Part shown: positions 7,886 to 13,930 of the stretch, piece after piece
Layout of the letters: each line of letters starts with the position of its first letter
Position numbering within the stretch: position 1 is the first letter of the stretch
Assembly (NCBI GenBank): GCA_030655715.1
Contig: JAUSPR010000040.1
Span: 1 to 19,393 of the forward strand
From: Thermoplasmata archaeon
Lineage (GTDB): Archaea; Thermoplasmatota; Thermoplasmata; SG8-5
Direction of reading: 5' to 3'
Length of the DNA: 19,393 nucleotides
Notes under the pieces: model-generated
The model's database searches: none
What the model was told of the DNA's origin: nothing
Seen by the model: only the letters and a program-made list of their open reading frames with translations
Made by a program: the position numbers and the translations under genes

Positions 7886-8782
7886 ATGAAAATAATGGTA
7901 TCTGACAAACTGGCACCCGAAGGCGTGAAATTAATGGAAGATGCAGGTCATGACGTCCTCAAGGCCTGGGACGAGTCCAAAGACAAACTTCCAGAGTTGA
8001 TCAAGGACTGCGACGCGCTGGTGATCCGCAGTGCTACCAAGGCGACGAAAGCGCTCATCGACGCCGCACCAAACCTGAAGGTAATCGGCCGGGCCGGCAT
8101 AGGCCTGGATAATGTGGACGTGGAGTATGCCAAGTCCAAAGGCATCATAGTGGTCAACACCCCGACCGCGACCACGATTTCGGTTGCGGAACTCACTTTC
8201 ACCTTCATACTGGCTTCCTATCGTGACATAGTCGCCGGCACCAATACCACCAAGGCCGGAAAATGGGAGAAGAAGGCTCTGAAAGGAAAAGAGGTCTATG
8301 GCAAGACAATCGGCATTGCCGGCATCGGCCGCATCGGCCAGGCAGTGGCTGAGCGTGCGGTCGCATTCGGAATGAAGGTTCTGGCTTATGACCCATATGT
8401 TCAATCTGACAAGTACGAGAACGTGAGCATCGACGACCTGGTCTCGAGAAGCGATTTCATCACATTACACTTGCCATTGACACCGGAAACCAAGCACATG
8501 ATTTCCACAAAACAGTTCGAAAGCATGAAAACCGGCGTGGTAATTCTGAACGTAGCCAGGGGCGGCACAATTGACGAGAATGCCCTTTACGAGGCCATGA
8601 AATCCGGCAAGGTCAAGATGGCCGCACTGGATGTGTTCGAAGTGGAACCGCCAGCAAGCAACAAGCTTCTGGAACTGCCCAATCTGATTTGCACACCCCA
8701 TATCGGCGCTCAAACGGATGAAGGCCAGAACCGGGCCGGCGTAATGGTGGCCGAAGCAGTCATGGAAAAACTGAAACAGTAG
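7886..8782 (+). CDS. serA: D-3-phosphoglycerate dehydrogenase, short form
   Basis: A 298-residue NAD-dependent D-2-hydroxyacid dehydrogenase. It has RAGIGLDNVDV, the Rossmann motif GIAGIGRIGQAVAE, and the catalytic residues Arg225 (LNVARGG), the Glu in DVFEVEPP and His272 (CTPHIGAQT). It oxidises 3-phosphoglycerate to phosphohydroxypyruvate, the first step of serine synthesis. It lacks the C-terminal regulatory and ACT domains of the long form, so serine feedback through an ACT domain is not expected. It begins directly after the aminotransferase stop with a GGGGTGA site upstream, and is followed nine bases later by the DUF1015 gene. Other D-2-hydroxyacid dehydrogenases look alike, but the operon and the VNTPTATTISVAEL stretch favour SerA. 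Confidence 0.9.
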   Translation: MKIMVSDKLAPEGVKLMEDAGHDVLKAWDESKDKLPELIKDCDALVIRSATKATKALIDAAPNLKVIGRAGIGLDNVDVEYAKSKGIIVVNTPTATTISVAELTFTFILASYRDIVAGTNTTKAGKWEKKALKGKEVYGKTIGIAGIGRIGQAVAERAVAFGMKVLAYDPYVQSDKYENVSIDDLVSRSDFITLHLPLTPETKHMISTKQFESMKTGVVILNVARGGTIDENALYEAMKSGKVKMAALDVFEVEPPASNKLLELPNLICTPHIGAQTDEGQNRAGVMVAEAVMEKLKQ

Positions 8783-8791
8783 GGTGATTTC

Positions 8792-10018
8792 TTGGTTATT
8801 GTAAGACCGTTTCAGGGCCTGAGGCCCACCAAAGAACTAGCAGAGAAGGTCGCGGCGCCGCCCTATGACGTGCTCAATTCCAACGAGGCCAGGGAAATGG
8901 CGGTTGGTAATCCGAACAGTTTTTTGCACGTGAACAAGCCTGAGATTGACCTCCCCGAGTCTGTGGACGTTTATGACAATATTGTTTATGCCAAAGGAGC
9001 GGAGAACCTGAAACGCTTCATTTCCTTTGGAATAATGAAGCAGGACAAATGCCCCTCATTCTACTTTTATCGCCAGGTAATGGACCATCATTCTCAGGTC
9101 GGCCTTGTTGCGACGGTTTCGGCGGATGATTACGAAGCCGGCTTGATCAAGAAGCATGAATTCACGCGTCCGGAAAAGGAGAACGACCGAGTGAACCACA
9201 TCATGGCCCTGAACGCCCAGGTGGGCCCAGTGTTCCTAACTTATCCAGACGTGAACGAGATAAACTGCATCCAGGCTGAAGTGTGCACTTCTTCGCCAGA
9301 ATATGATTTCGTGTCCAAAGATGATGTCCGCCATACGCTCTGGCTCGTGGGCGAGGACCATGCCCGGAAGATTGAAAAAATATTCCAATCAGTTCCAAAT
9401 CTCTATGTCGCGGACGGGCATCACCGCTCTGCCGCGGGCACGATAGTTGCCAGGCAGCGCCGGGACCACAATCCTGCGCATGACGGAACCGAAGAATACA
9501 ATTTCTTCCTTGCCGTAATATTCCCAAAGAGCCACATGAAGATAATGGCCTATAATCGGGTAGTAATGGACCTGAACAGGTTGCGAAAGGAGGAATTTCT
9601 CCAGCTGGTAGGGGACAACTTCGTCGTGAAACCGCACGGCAAGCCCCATCCCCAGGCAGTGCATCATTTCTCAATGTACCTTGAGGGCATGTGGTATGAT
9701 CTGGAACCCAAATCCTATCCGGAGAACGACCCTGTCAAGAGCATAGATGCCAGCATACTTCAGGATAATTTGCTCAGCCCGATACTGGGCATTGACGACC
9801 CTCGCACCAATAACAGAATAAAATTCGTGGGCGGCATTCGGGGCGCAGCAGAGCTGGAAAAGCTTGTCAACTCCGGAAAATATCAGGTTGCGTTTTCCCT
9901 GTTCCCGGTAACACTGGACCAGCTGTTCGCAGTTGCGGACTCCGGCAATGTAATGCCTCCGAAATCAACATGGTTCGAGCCGAAGCTGCGTTCGGGATTG
10001 CTGGTACACCTCATATGA
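8792..10018 (+). CDS. DUF1015 family protein (COG4198-like), probable serine-pathway partner
   Basis: A 408-residue cytosolic protein with DUF1015 marks: IVRPFQGLRPT at the N-terminus, KVAAPPYDVLNSNEAREMA, FLHVNKPEIDLP, FYFYRQVM, KKHEFTRPEKENDRVNHIMA, the conserved YVADGHHRSAAG (about 208-219) and the C-terminal MPPKSTWFEPKLRSGL. It starts at TTG (8792), directed by GGTGAT at 8783-8788; translation from TTG gives the expected family N-terminus. It is the third gene of the aminotransferase-serA operon. No phosphoserine phosphatase is present here, so a role in making free serine from phosphoserine is an attractive inference; the ADGHHR motif recalls ParB/SerK-type folds. Its 3' end is repeated downstream at 10135-10179, so it may have been partly replaced by recombination. 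Confidence 0.88.
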   Translation: MVIVRPFQGLRPTKELAEKVAAPPYDVLNSNEAREMAVGNPNSFLHVNKPEIDLPESVDVYDNIVYAKGAENLKRFISFGIMKQDKCPSFYFYRQVMDHHSQVGLVATVSADDYEAGLIKKHEFTRPEKENDRVNHIMALNAQVGPVFLTYPDVNEINCIQAEVCTSSPEYDFVSKDDVRHTLWLVGEDHARKIEKIFQSVPNLYVADGHHRSAAGTIVARQRRDHNPAHDGTEEYNFFLAVIFPKSHMKIMAYNRVVMDLNRLRKEEFLQLVGDNFVVKPHGKPHPQAVHHFSMYLEGMWYDLEPKSYPENDPVKSIDASILQDNLLSPILGIDDPRTNNRIKFVGGIRGAAELEKLVNSGKYQVAFSLFPVTLDQLFAVADSGNVMPPKSTWFEPKLRSGLLVHLI

Positions 10019-10036
10019 GCGTGCCGGTAACATAGT

Positions 10037-10130
10037 CCGAGCGAGCAGGCCAATCCGATTTTTCTTTTGGATGGGTGAACCTTTTCCTTTGGAGGATTGG
10101 CCAGCACAGCGAGGATAAAGGAAAAGGCTT
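10037..10130 (+). ncRNA. Pseudoknot-forming element, copy 1
   Basis: Two perfect stems interleave. S1 is GGCCAATCC (10048-10056) with GGATTGGCC (10094-10102). S2 is CCTTTTCCTTT (10080-10090) with AAAGGAAAAGG (10117-10127). S2 opens inside the S1 loop and closes after S1, an H-type pseudoknot. Unpaired parts are CGAGCGAGCA before S1, a TTTTTCTT tract in the S1 loop, a GGA spacer, and AGCACAGCGAG before the last arm. Copy 2 at 12725-12821 keeps these unpaired parts but has other stem sequences. It lies just after the DUF1015 stop, before the repeated tail of that gene. Whether it works as RNA, as DNA or as a mobile unit is not known. Confidence 0.6.
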
Positions 10131-10134
10131 ACGG

Positions 10135-10179
10135 TTCGAGCCCAAGCTGAGGTCGGGACTGGTCACGCATTTGATTTAA
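10135..10179 (+). pseudogene. Second, diverged copy of the DUF1015 gene 3' end
   Basis: These 45 bases translate as FEPKLRSGLVTHLI plus stop, against FEPKLRSGLLVHLI plus stop at the true end of the DUF1015 gene. Most of the base differences are synonymous and the stops differ (TAA and TGA), so it comes from a related gene that was itself under coding selection, not from a fresh duplication. The frame is closed off from any start. It is best read as the old 3' end left behind when the gene was replaced or extended. Confidence 0.7.
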
Positions 10180-10199
10180 TATTGGGAATTCAGAAAATC

Positions 10200-10206
10200 T
10201 TTTATA
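10200..10206 (+). promoter_or_regulatory. TATA box of the uppS operon
   Basis: TTTTATA is centred about 26 bases before the ATG at 10229. There is no ribosome site, so the first gene is probably translated from a leaderless mRNA. Confidence 0.6.
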
Positions 10207-10228
10207 CCCCCTCTAGTATCAACATTAA

Positions 10229-11023
10229 ATGGCTTCAGGCAACAATGACCACAAATCTGGCATTATCGCGGATACAGCATACAGGCAATATGAGAAACGC
10301 CTGTCCAAGGAAGTGGCGAATTACCCTGCACCCAAGCATGTTGCCATAATCATGGATGGGAACAGGAGATTCGCCAAGGAGTTGGGTCTCGGAGCATCCG
10401 AGGGCCACAAGGAGGGCCGGAACAAGCTGGAAGAACTCCTGAACTGGGTCATGGAAGCCGGCGTTAAAATTTTGACGGTTTACGCATTTTCCTCCGAGAA
10501 CCAGACCCGCAATGAGGAAGAGATAGATGAATTAATGAAACTTTTTGAGGAGAGCTTTTACAAGGCTGCCGAAGACGAGCGCGTACACAAGCACCATGTC
10601 AGGATTCGGGCATTGGGCATGATTGACATTCTTCCAGAGAACGTGCGCGAGGCCATAACTTATGCCGAAGAGAAGACGAAAGATTATGATTCCTATTATC
10701 TCAACCTGGCAGTGGCCTATTCCGGCCGAGAGGAAATAATCCAGGCAATCAGAAATATTGCCACCCAGGTAAAAGATGGGAAGATAACCCCCGCGGAAAT
10801 TGATGAGGACATGTTCTCCAAGTACCTGTACACCAAGGAATTTCCTGATCCCGATCTAATCCTGAGAACGAGCGGCGAAGTGCGCGTGTCCAATTTCCTT
10901 CTCTGGCAGCTGGCCTATTCCGAACTGTATTTCGTGGACGTGTATTGGCCCGGTTTCAGAAAAATTGACTTTTTACGTGCCATCAGATCATACCAGCAGC
11001 GCTCAAGGCGGTACGGGAAGTGA
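10229..11023 (+). CDS. uppS: Cis-prenyltransferase (polyprenyl diphosphate synthase)
   Basis: A 264-residue enzyme that adds isopentenyl units in cis to an allylic diphosphate, making the long polyprenyl diphosphate that becomes the lipid carrier for protein glycosylation and cell-surface glycans. All family regions are present: HVAIIMDGNRRFAKELG with catalytic Asp43 (region I), GHKEGRNKLEELL, LTVYAFSSENQTRNEEE (region III), YYLNLAVAYSGREEIIQA, and the C-terminal PDLILRTSGEVRVSNFLLWQ with SELYFVDVYWPGFRK (region V). The N-terminal 35 residues are an extension common in archaeal members, which are thought to use geranylgeranyl diphosphate as primer. A TATA box 26 bases upstream suggests a leaderless mRNA. 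A methyltransferase gene follows after three bases. Confidence 0.94.
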   Translation: MASGNNDHKSGIIADTAYRQYEKRLSKEVANYPAPKHVAIIMDGNRRFAKELGLGASEGHKEGRNKLEELLNWVMEAGVKILTVYAFSSENQTRNEEEIDELMKLFEESFYKAAEDERVHKHHVRIRALGMIDILPENVREAITYAEEKTKDYDSYYLNLAVAYSGREEIIQAIRNIATQVKDGKITPAEIDEDMFSKYLYTKEFPDPDLILRTSGEVRVSNFLLWQLAYSELYFVDVYWPGFRKIDFLRAIRSYQQRSRRYGK

Positions 11024-11026
11024 GTT

Positions 11027-11653
11027 ATGGACCGAACTGCCCGCACCAGGAAACGGTATGACCGCTGGTCAAGGTATTATGATGCTTTTGACCTTGGTGG
11101 CGTGAACGACCAGAAAAAGCTGGCAATTGATATTTTGGAGCTTTCTCCAGATTCCACAGTGCTGGACGTCGGCACGGGCACGGGCGCTATTCTGCCTTAC
11201 CTGGCTGGCAAGCTGAAGGGTGGGAAGGTCATCGGCATAGATTTCTCCGAGGCCATGGTGGCCAAAGCAAATTCCCGCATTTCCAAGGCTGGCTTATCTT
11301 CCAAGGCTGAAGCAATTGTGGCGGATTGTACGGCGCTTTCCTTTGAGCCGGAGACTTTTGACTCGGCACTGGCAACGTTTGCTTTTACCTCTTTTCCAGA
11401 GCCGGAGAAGGCCATTGTTGAGGTTGCCAGGGTCTTGAAGTTCAGCGGAAAATTCTCGATTCTTGATACGGGTAAGCCCCTAGGGAAGCCCAGTTTCCGA
11501 TACCGTTGCCTGAAGGCCATGATGTGGCGCGCTGGTTTTACCGATATATCTCTTGATATTCCTAAGATTGTGAAAGAGTCTGGCTTCAGGATACTGAAGC
11601 TGCACAGGTTCAGAGGAAGTTTTGCTTATATTTGTTTATGCGAAAAACTTTAA
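11027..11653 (+). CDS. SAM-dependent methyltransferase, class I (UbiE/MenG-like)
   Basis: A 208-residue Rossmann-fold methyltransferase. Motif I VLDVGTGTGAILPYLAG (about residues 45-61) binds SAM, the acidic strand end is KVIGIDFSEAMVAKA, then come IVADCTALSFEPETFD and SALATFAFTSFPEPEKAIVE (motif II/III area). The N-terminal TRKRYDRWSRYYDAFD resembles the entry helix of ubiquinone/menaquinone and phospholipid methyltransferases. It starts three bases after uppS, so it is co-translated with the prenyl carrier enzyme; a lipid or quinone substrate is likely but not shown. Its TAA stop lies within the linker CTTTAATCGG of a dispersed hairpin repeat, so the repeat has landed exactly at the gene end. 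Confidence 0.85.
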   Translation: MDRTARTRKRYDRWSRYYDAFDLGGVNDQKKLAIDILELSPDSTVLDVGTGTGAILPYLAGKLKGGKVIGIDFSEAMVAKANSRISKAGLSSKAEAIVADCTALSFEPETFDSALATFAFTSFPEPEKAIVEVARVLKFSGKFSILDTGKPLGKPSFRYRCLKAMMWRAGFTDISLDIPKIVKESGFRILKLHRFRGSFAYICLCEKL

Positions 11654-11678
11654 TCGGTTTCCGAACCTGTGGTTCGGA
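11647..11678 (+). repeat. Linker-hairpin repeat with a divergent stem
   Basis: The linker ACTTTAATCGGTT (11647-11659) leads into a perfect eight-pair hairpin, TCCGAACC-TGT-GGTTCGGA (11660-11678). The linker matches the family at 11744 and 17010, but the stem is quite different. The methyltransferase stop codon lies inside the linker. Confidence 0.55.
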
Positions 11679-11708
11679 CTAGCATTCTATCGGGGTGGTT
11701 GGTTGCCT

Positions 11709-11766
11709 GTTTTATCCTGTATCCGAATGTCCTTTAATCGGTATCCAAAGTCAGCGGACATTTGGA
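11709..11766 (+). repeat. Tandem linker-hairpin repeats
   Basis: A degenerate unit (TTTTATCCTGTATCC and AATGTCC) is followed by the linker TTTAATCGGTA and a full hairpin at 11744-11766: arms TCCAAAGTC and GACATTTGGA, loop AGCG and a bulged A. It has the same order as the copy at 4593-4644. The remainder of the 159-base gap between the methyltransferase and the antitoxin holds no gene. Confidence 0.65.
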
Positions 11767-11812
11767 ACGGTGTGGGATTGGGTTGGCTGGAAGGATTTTT
11801 GGGAATGGAGAT

Positions 11813-12145
11813 TCATGTCACTTCGACGACGATTTTCTTTTTGCCTTCTGGATAAAGTAAAACGTTCTCACCTTCTTCAATATCAAGAAAGTGCGCGATT
11901 TTAGCAGGAATTCTAACGCTCAATGAATTGCCAGATTTGACAACTTTCATGTTCTTAGCCAATCCCCAGACGCCAAGTTCTTTCGCTTTTGCCTCAATCT
12001 TGAGCATTGCATCCTGGTCCAAAAATGACTCACCACATTTGTCGCAAATCTCACCGTCATACTTACCCAGATTAACTCCGAACATCTCTTCTTCGATTTT
12101 CCCTTTCTTAAGGGCTCCTTTCTCACATAATGGGCATTTTGTCAT
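11813..12145 (-). CDS. Antitoxin: YgiT-type zinc finger fused to an AbrB/MazE domain
   Basis: A 110-residue DNA-binding protein in two parts. Residues 1-45 form a YgiT/MqsA-like zinc ribbon with CPLC at residues 4-7 and CDKC at about 34-37, followed by GESFLDQDAML. Residues about 66-110 form a SpoVT/AbrB (MazE-like) swapped-hairpin domain: MKVVKSGNSLSVRIPAKIAHFLDIEEGENVLLYPEGKK in pieces. It follows the toxin gene with four bases between, and a strong GAGGTGGTGA ribosome site within the toxin's 3' end drives it. The toxin-first order is that of the MqsRA class. It should bind and neutralise the DUF4258 toxin and repress the shared promoter. The fusion of the two antitoxin domain types is common in archaea and some bacteria. 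Confidence 0.82.
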   Translation of the reverse strand: MTKCPLCEKGALKKGKIEEEMFGVNLGKYDGEICDKCGESFLDQDAMLKIEAKAKELGVWGLAKNMKVVKSGNSLSVRIPAKIAHFLDIEEGENVLLYPEGKKKIVVEVT

Positions 12146-12149
12146 TTTA

Positions 12150-12353
12150 TCACCACCTCAATATCACTGTAATCACGTAGTAATCTTCTTTCACTTTCTT
12201 GAAGACCACTTCCAGATGTCTATACGCAGTCACGATTTTCTCATCCTGTTTTCGTTTGCTCCCCTTTGCGATGGCATCACTGACCTCTTTTTCAGAGATC
12301 CCGCGCTCAATCATCCGCAAACGAGCGTGACTGCTGTATTTAATGTTAGACAT
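12150..12353 (-). CDS. DUF4258-like toxin of a toxin-antitoxin pair
   Basis: A 67-residue basic protein. I chose the ATG at 12353, giving MSNIKYSSHARLRMIERG, because family members begin with the strand leading to SxHARxRMxERGI; an in-frame ATG at 12374 would add seven unlikely residues. The core SSHARLRMIERGISEKEV followed by DAIAKGSKRKQDEKIV and VVFKKVKEDYYVITVI fits DUF4258, a small RelE/BrnT-like fold of presumed mRNA-cleaving toxins. An AT-rich promoter-like stretch lies upstream, and the antitoxin follows after four bases. The catalytic residues of this family are not well defined, so activity cannot be judged by eye. Confidence in the pair is good, in the mechanism low. Confidence 0.78.
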   Translation of the reverse strand: MSNIKYSSHARLRMIERGISEKEVSDAIAKGSKRKQDEKIVTAYRHLEVVFKKVKEDYYVITVILRW

Positions 12354-12394
12354 GTAATTACATATATGACGCATTATACATTAATACTTTTCGA

Positions 12395-12421
12395 TAAAAC
12401 CCGCCCAAGCCTGCTCGAAAA
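12395..12421 (-). repeat. Partial third copy of the pseudoknot element (5' part)
   Basis: On the reverse strand this reads CGAGCAGG, then CTTGGGC, then GGGTTTTATC. It matches the first part of element 2 (CGAGCAGG, TCAGGC, GGGTTTTTTC) apart from the stem. No partner arm GCCCAAGCC follows downstream on that strand, so it is truncated. It lies just upstream of the toxin gene promoter. Confidence 0.35.
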
Positions 12422-12534
12422 TCTGTGTGGTTGTCCGGGTGCCCGTGAAGCCACTTGAAATCGATGAACGAAGTATGAAAGAATCGTTCCAATGCCAGAG
12501 CTTACAGATGAAGAGGCCTGGTGAACATTGGTGA
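12421..12534 (+). pseudogene. Possible C-terminal remnant of an IS200/IS605-type TnpB
   Basis: An open stretch in one frame reads VVVRVPVKPLEIDERSMK, then ESFQCQSLQMKRPGEHW and stop. The VPV-PLEI...SMKxE pattern resembles the tail that follows the zinc finger in many archaeal TnpB proteins. No catalytic domain or zinc ribbon remains. Strong hairpins follow directly, as at the right end of such elements. The match is by memory of the family, so it is tentative. Confidence 0.35.
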
Positions 12535-12603
12535 GGCCTCACATCCCTGGGCTTACACCCAGGGTTTTAAGGGATGTTTTGCAATTGGTTTTGTCACCCA
12601 ATT
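12513..12603 (+). repeat. Cluster of hairpins in a gene-free region (possible element right end)
   Basis: GAGGCCT occurs at 12513-12519 and again at 12533-12539. CCCTGGG-CTTACA-CCCAGGG forms a seven-pair hairpin at 12545-12564, and ACATCCC (12541-12547) can instead pair with GGGATGT (12571-12577). AATTGG/CCAATT makes another hairpin at 12583-12603. The arrangement suits a transposon end or a guide-RNA-like scaffold behind TnpB, but nothing here proves it. From 12604 to 12695 I see only a weak CTGAA/TTCAG hairpin inside CCCCG/CGGGG. Confidence 0.4.
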
Positions 12604-12695
12604 ACATGAGCTAACAGTACCCCGCCCTCCAAATCTGAAAATGATAACATTCAGACGGGGCATGTTGCTATAACCACTTTTCATCTATTTTTAAT

Positions 12696-12741
12696 CATCT
12701 TTAAATACTTTACAAACAGGTGTACCACCGTTTTTCTTTTT
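12696..12741 (+). repeat. 46-bp direct repeat, copy 1 (duplicated promoter)
   Basis: This 46-base stretch is identical to 12860-12905. It contains the TATA-like TTTAAATAC and ends in CCGTTTTTCTTTTT. Its end forms the last arm of pseudoknot element 2. Confidence 0.85.
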
Positions 12742-12821
12742 TATAAACTCGCTGCGCTGGTCAGGCTCCAAAAAAGAAAAACGGCTCATAAGAAAAAACC
12801 CGCCTGACCTGCTCGCTCGTC
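12725..12821 (-). ncRNA. Pseudoknot-forming element, copy 2
   Basis: Read on the reverse strand. S1 is GGTCAGGC (12809-12802) with GCCTGACC (12766-12759). S2 is CCGTTTTTCTTTTTT (12784-12770) with AAAAAAGAAAAACGG (12742-12728). The order S1, S2, S1', S2' is the pseudoknot topology of copy 1 at 10037-10130. Shared unpaired parts are CGAGCGAGCA before S1, TTTTTTCTT in the loop, the three-base GGA between S2 and S1', and AGCGCAGCGAG. The stems differ in almost every position between the copies yet pair perfectly in each. Its last arm overlaps the 46-bp repeat. Confidence 0.6.
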
Positions 12822-12859
12822 AATCGCTGTTAATATGCTCGATTAAAATTAATTTCTGC

Positions 12860-12905
12860 CATCTTTAAATACTTTACAAACAGGTGTACCACCGTTTTTC
12901 TTTTT
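12860..12905 (+). repeat. 46-bp direct repeat, copy 2, with the TATA box of the downstream gene
   Basis: Identical to 12696-12741 at an offset of 164 bases. TTTAAATA at 12864-12871 would start transcription near 12895, giving a leader of roughly 38 bases before the ATG at 12933. Copy 1 may have been the original promoter before the 118 bases between the copies arrived. Confidence 0.8.
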
Positions 12906-12932
12906 ATGCTTTAGGCATCCTATTTTCCTTTG

Positions 12933-13616
12933 ATGGACCTGTTCTCCCACCTTCTGTGGACCCATGTTCTGTTTCGTAACAGGCTCTGGCGCGAGGAGGC
13001 GATGGCCCTGGCCATAATTCCCGATGTCAGTTTCATGTTGATATTACTGTATGTCATAGTTGGCACACCCATGAGCGTGGGCTTTGACGAGGCCATGCTT
13101 ACCATGCCAAAATATTTCATAGTTTTCTATCATCTGATGCACAGTTTTGTTGTCCTCGGCATTGTGGCTTTTGTGGTCTGGAAGCTGAAACCATTATTCT
13201 TGCCAGCCCTATCTGCCTGGGCGCTGCATATCTGCATGGACATTCCTTTCCATGATGGGACGTTCGGAACCAGATTCCTCTACCCCATATTACCGGATTT
13301 TTACATCAGCGGCATGACCTGGGCTGATTATCGTGTGCTTGGAATATCATATTTCCTCATGCTTTGCACATATATCTACCTGGTAACCAGGGAGTTGCGC
13401 AAGCATCGCCGCCGTAAATACTGGACACCGGATTTCCTGGATAGAGCGGAATTCGCAATCGTAGGTCTAATTAACTTGAAACCCTTTCCCGTGGCCCATG
13501 GAGCGCTCGGAAATTACACCGGAACATCTGGCCAGTTATCTGGAGAAGACCAGGATGGCCCTGGAGAAGCTCAAGATAGCGGCGCCGGTACGCTCCCACC
13601 ACCGGAAACTGGCTGA
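12933..13616 (+). CDS. Membrane protein, DUF457/YdjM-like predicted metal-dependent hydrolase
   Basis: A 227-residue integral membrane protein. Several hydrophobic segments are visible, clearest around residues 26-44, 64-85, 90-105 and 135-155. Likely metal ligands sit at the membrane face: FSHLLWTH near the N-terminus, IIPDVSFML (PD), HLMHSFVVL and HICMDIPFHDG, a His/Asp pattern like the LexA-controlled YdjM group. The ATG at 12933 is preferred over the TTG three bases before it. After about residue 188 the sequence turns into a Gly/Pro/Glu-rich stretch that lies over the next gene in another frame for 119 bases; this tail looks non-natural, so a lost stop or an indel near 13480-13500 is possible. 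The substrate is unknown. Confidence 0.7.
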   Translation: MDLFSHLLWTHVLFRNRLWREEAMALAIIPDVSFMLILLYVIVGTPMSVGFDEAMLTMPKYFIVFYHLMHSFVVLGIVAFVVWKLKPLFLPALSAWALHICMDIPFHDGTFGTRFLYPILPDFYISGMTWADYRVLGISYFLMLCTYIYLVTRELRKHRRRKYWTPDFLDRAEFAIVGLINLKPFPVAHGALGNYTGTSGQLSGEDQDGPGEAQDSGAGTLPPPETG

Positions 13617-13794
13617 GGATTTTCTTTCAATGGCCACTGCCTATTATCAGGATGCAAAGCACTTTCTTGAATCAGGCGACAGGATCAATGCCTTTGCTTG
13701 CGTGAACTATTCGCATGGCTGGCTGGATGCGGGCGCCAGGCTCGGTTTGTTCGATGTTGGAGAGGATGACCAGCTGTTCACGCTCAGCGAATAA
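13498..13794 (+). CDS. DUF357 family protein
   Basis: A 98-residue, mostly helical archaeal protein. EITPEHLASYLEKTRMALEK, then SHHRKLAEDFLSMATAYYQD, AKHFLESGDRINAFACVNYS and HGWLDAGARLGLFDV are the DUF357 family pattern, close to end to end. The family is restricted to archaea and has no assigned biochemical role that I know of; helices and the FxxxxDxxxAF...HGWLD arrangement recall HEPN-type four-helix bundles (inference). It overlaps the preceding membrane gene by 119 bases in a different frame; codon use and conservation favour this frame. Its TAA stop lies at the very start of the ATATCGG linker of a repeat array. Confidence 0.88.
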   Translation: MERSEITPEHLASYLEKTRMALEKLKIAAPVRSHHRKLAEDFLSMATAYYQDAKHFLESGDRINAFACVNYSHGWLDAGARLGLFDVGEDDQLFTLSE

Positions 13795-13930
13795 TATCGG
13801 CATGCCTGACCCTTCGGGCACAGGCAACTTTTGTCGGTTTGCCAAGTCCTGAGGAACATTTTTATCGGTATGCCGGCCCCTTTGGGGACAGGCAACTTTT
13901 GTCGGTTTGCCAGTCCTGAGGAACATTGGC
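13795..13930 (+). repeat. Two tandem 68-bp linker-hairpin-linker-hairpin units
   Basis: Units at 13795-13862 and 13863-13930 each hold: ATCGG linker; a GCC.../...GGC hairpin with CCC/GGG inner pairs (different in each unit); the linker ACTTTTGTCGGTT; and a hairpin TTGCCA-GTCC-TGA-GGAAC-AT-TGGCAA. The last hairpin is complete only in unit 2. Its centre GTCCTGAGGAACAT resembles the family at 14875 and 16069, whose outer arms are TCCAAA/TTTGGA instead. 13928-13945 also matches 16908-16925 (GGCAACGGATGTT plus TCAG). Confidence 0.75.

Noticed and set aside
10019..10130. Element 1 as a simple terminator
   Set aside because: It has T-rich stretches, but two interleaved perfect stems and conserved loops shared with a distant copy are not explained by a terminator.
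11622..11904. Two overlapping short frames after the methyltransferase
   Set aside because: They are made of the linker-hairpin repeats and the antisense of the antitoxin gene.
13795..13930. Tandem 68-bp units considered as a short CRISPR-like array
   Set aside because: The units abut without unique spacers, their variable part is a hairpin with compensatory changes, and no cas genes are near.
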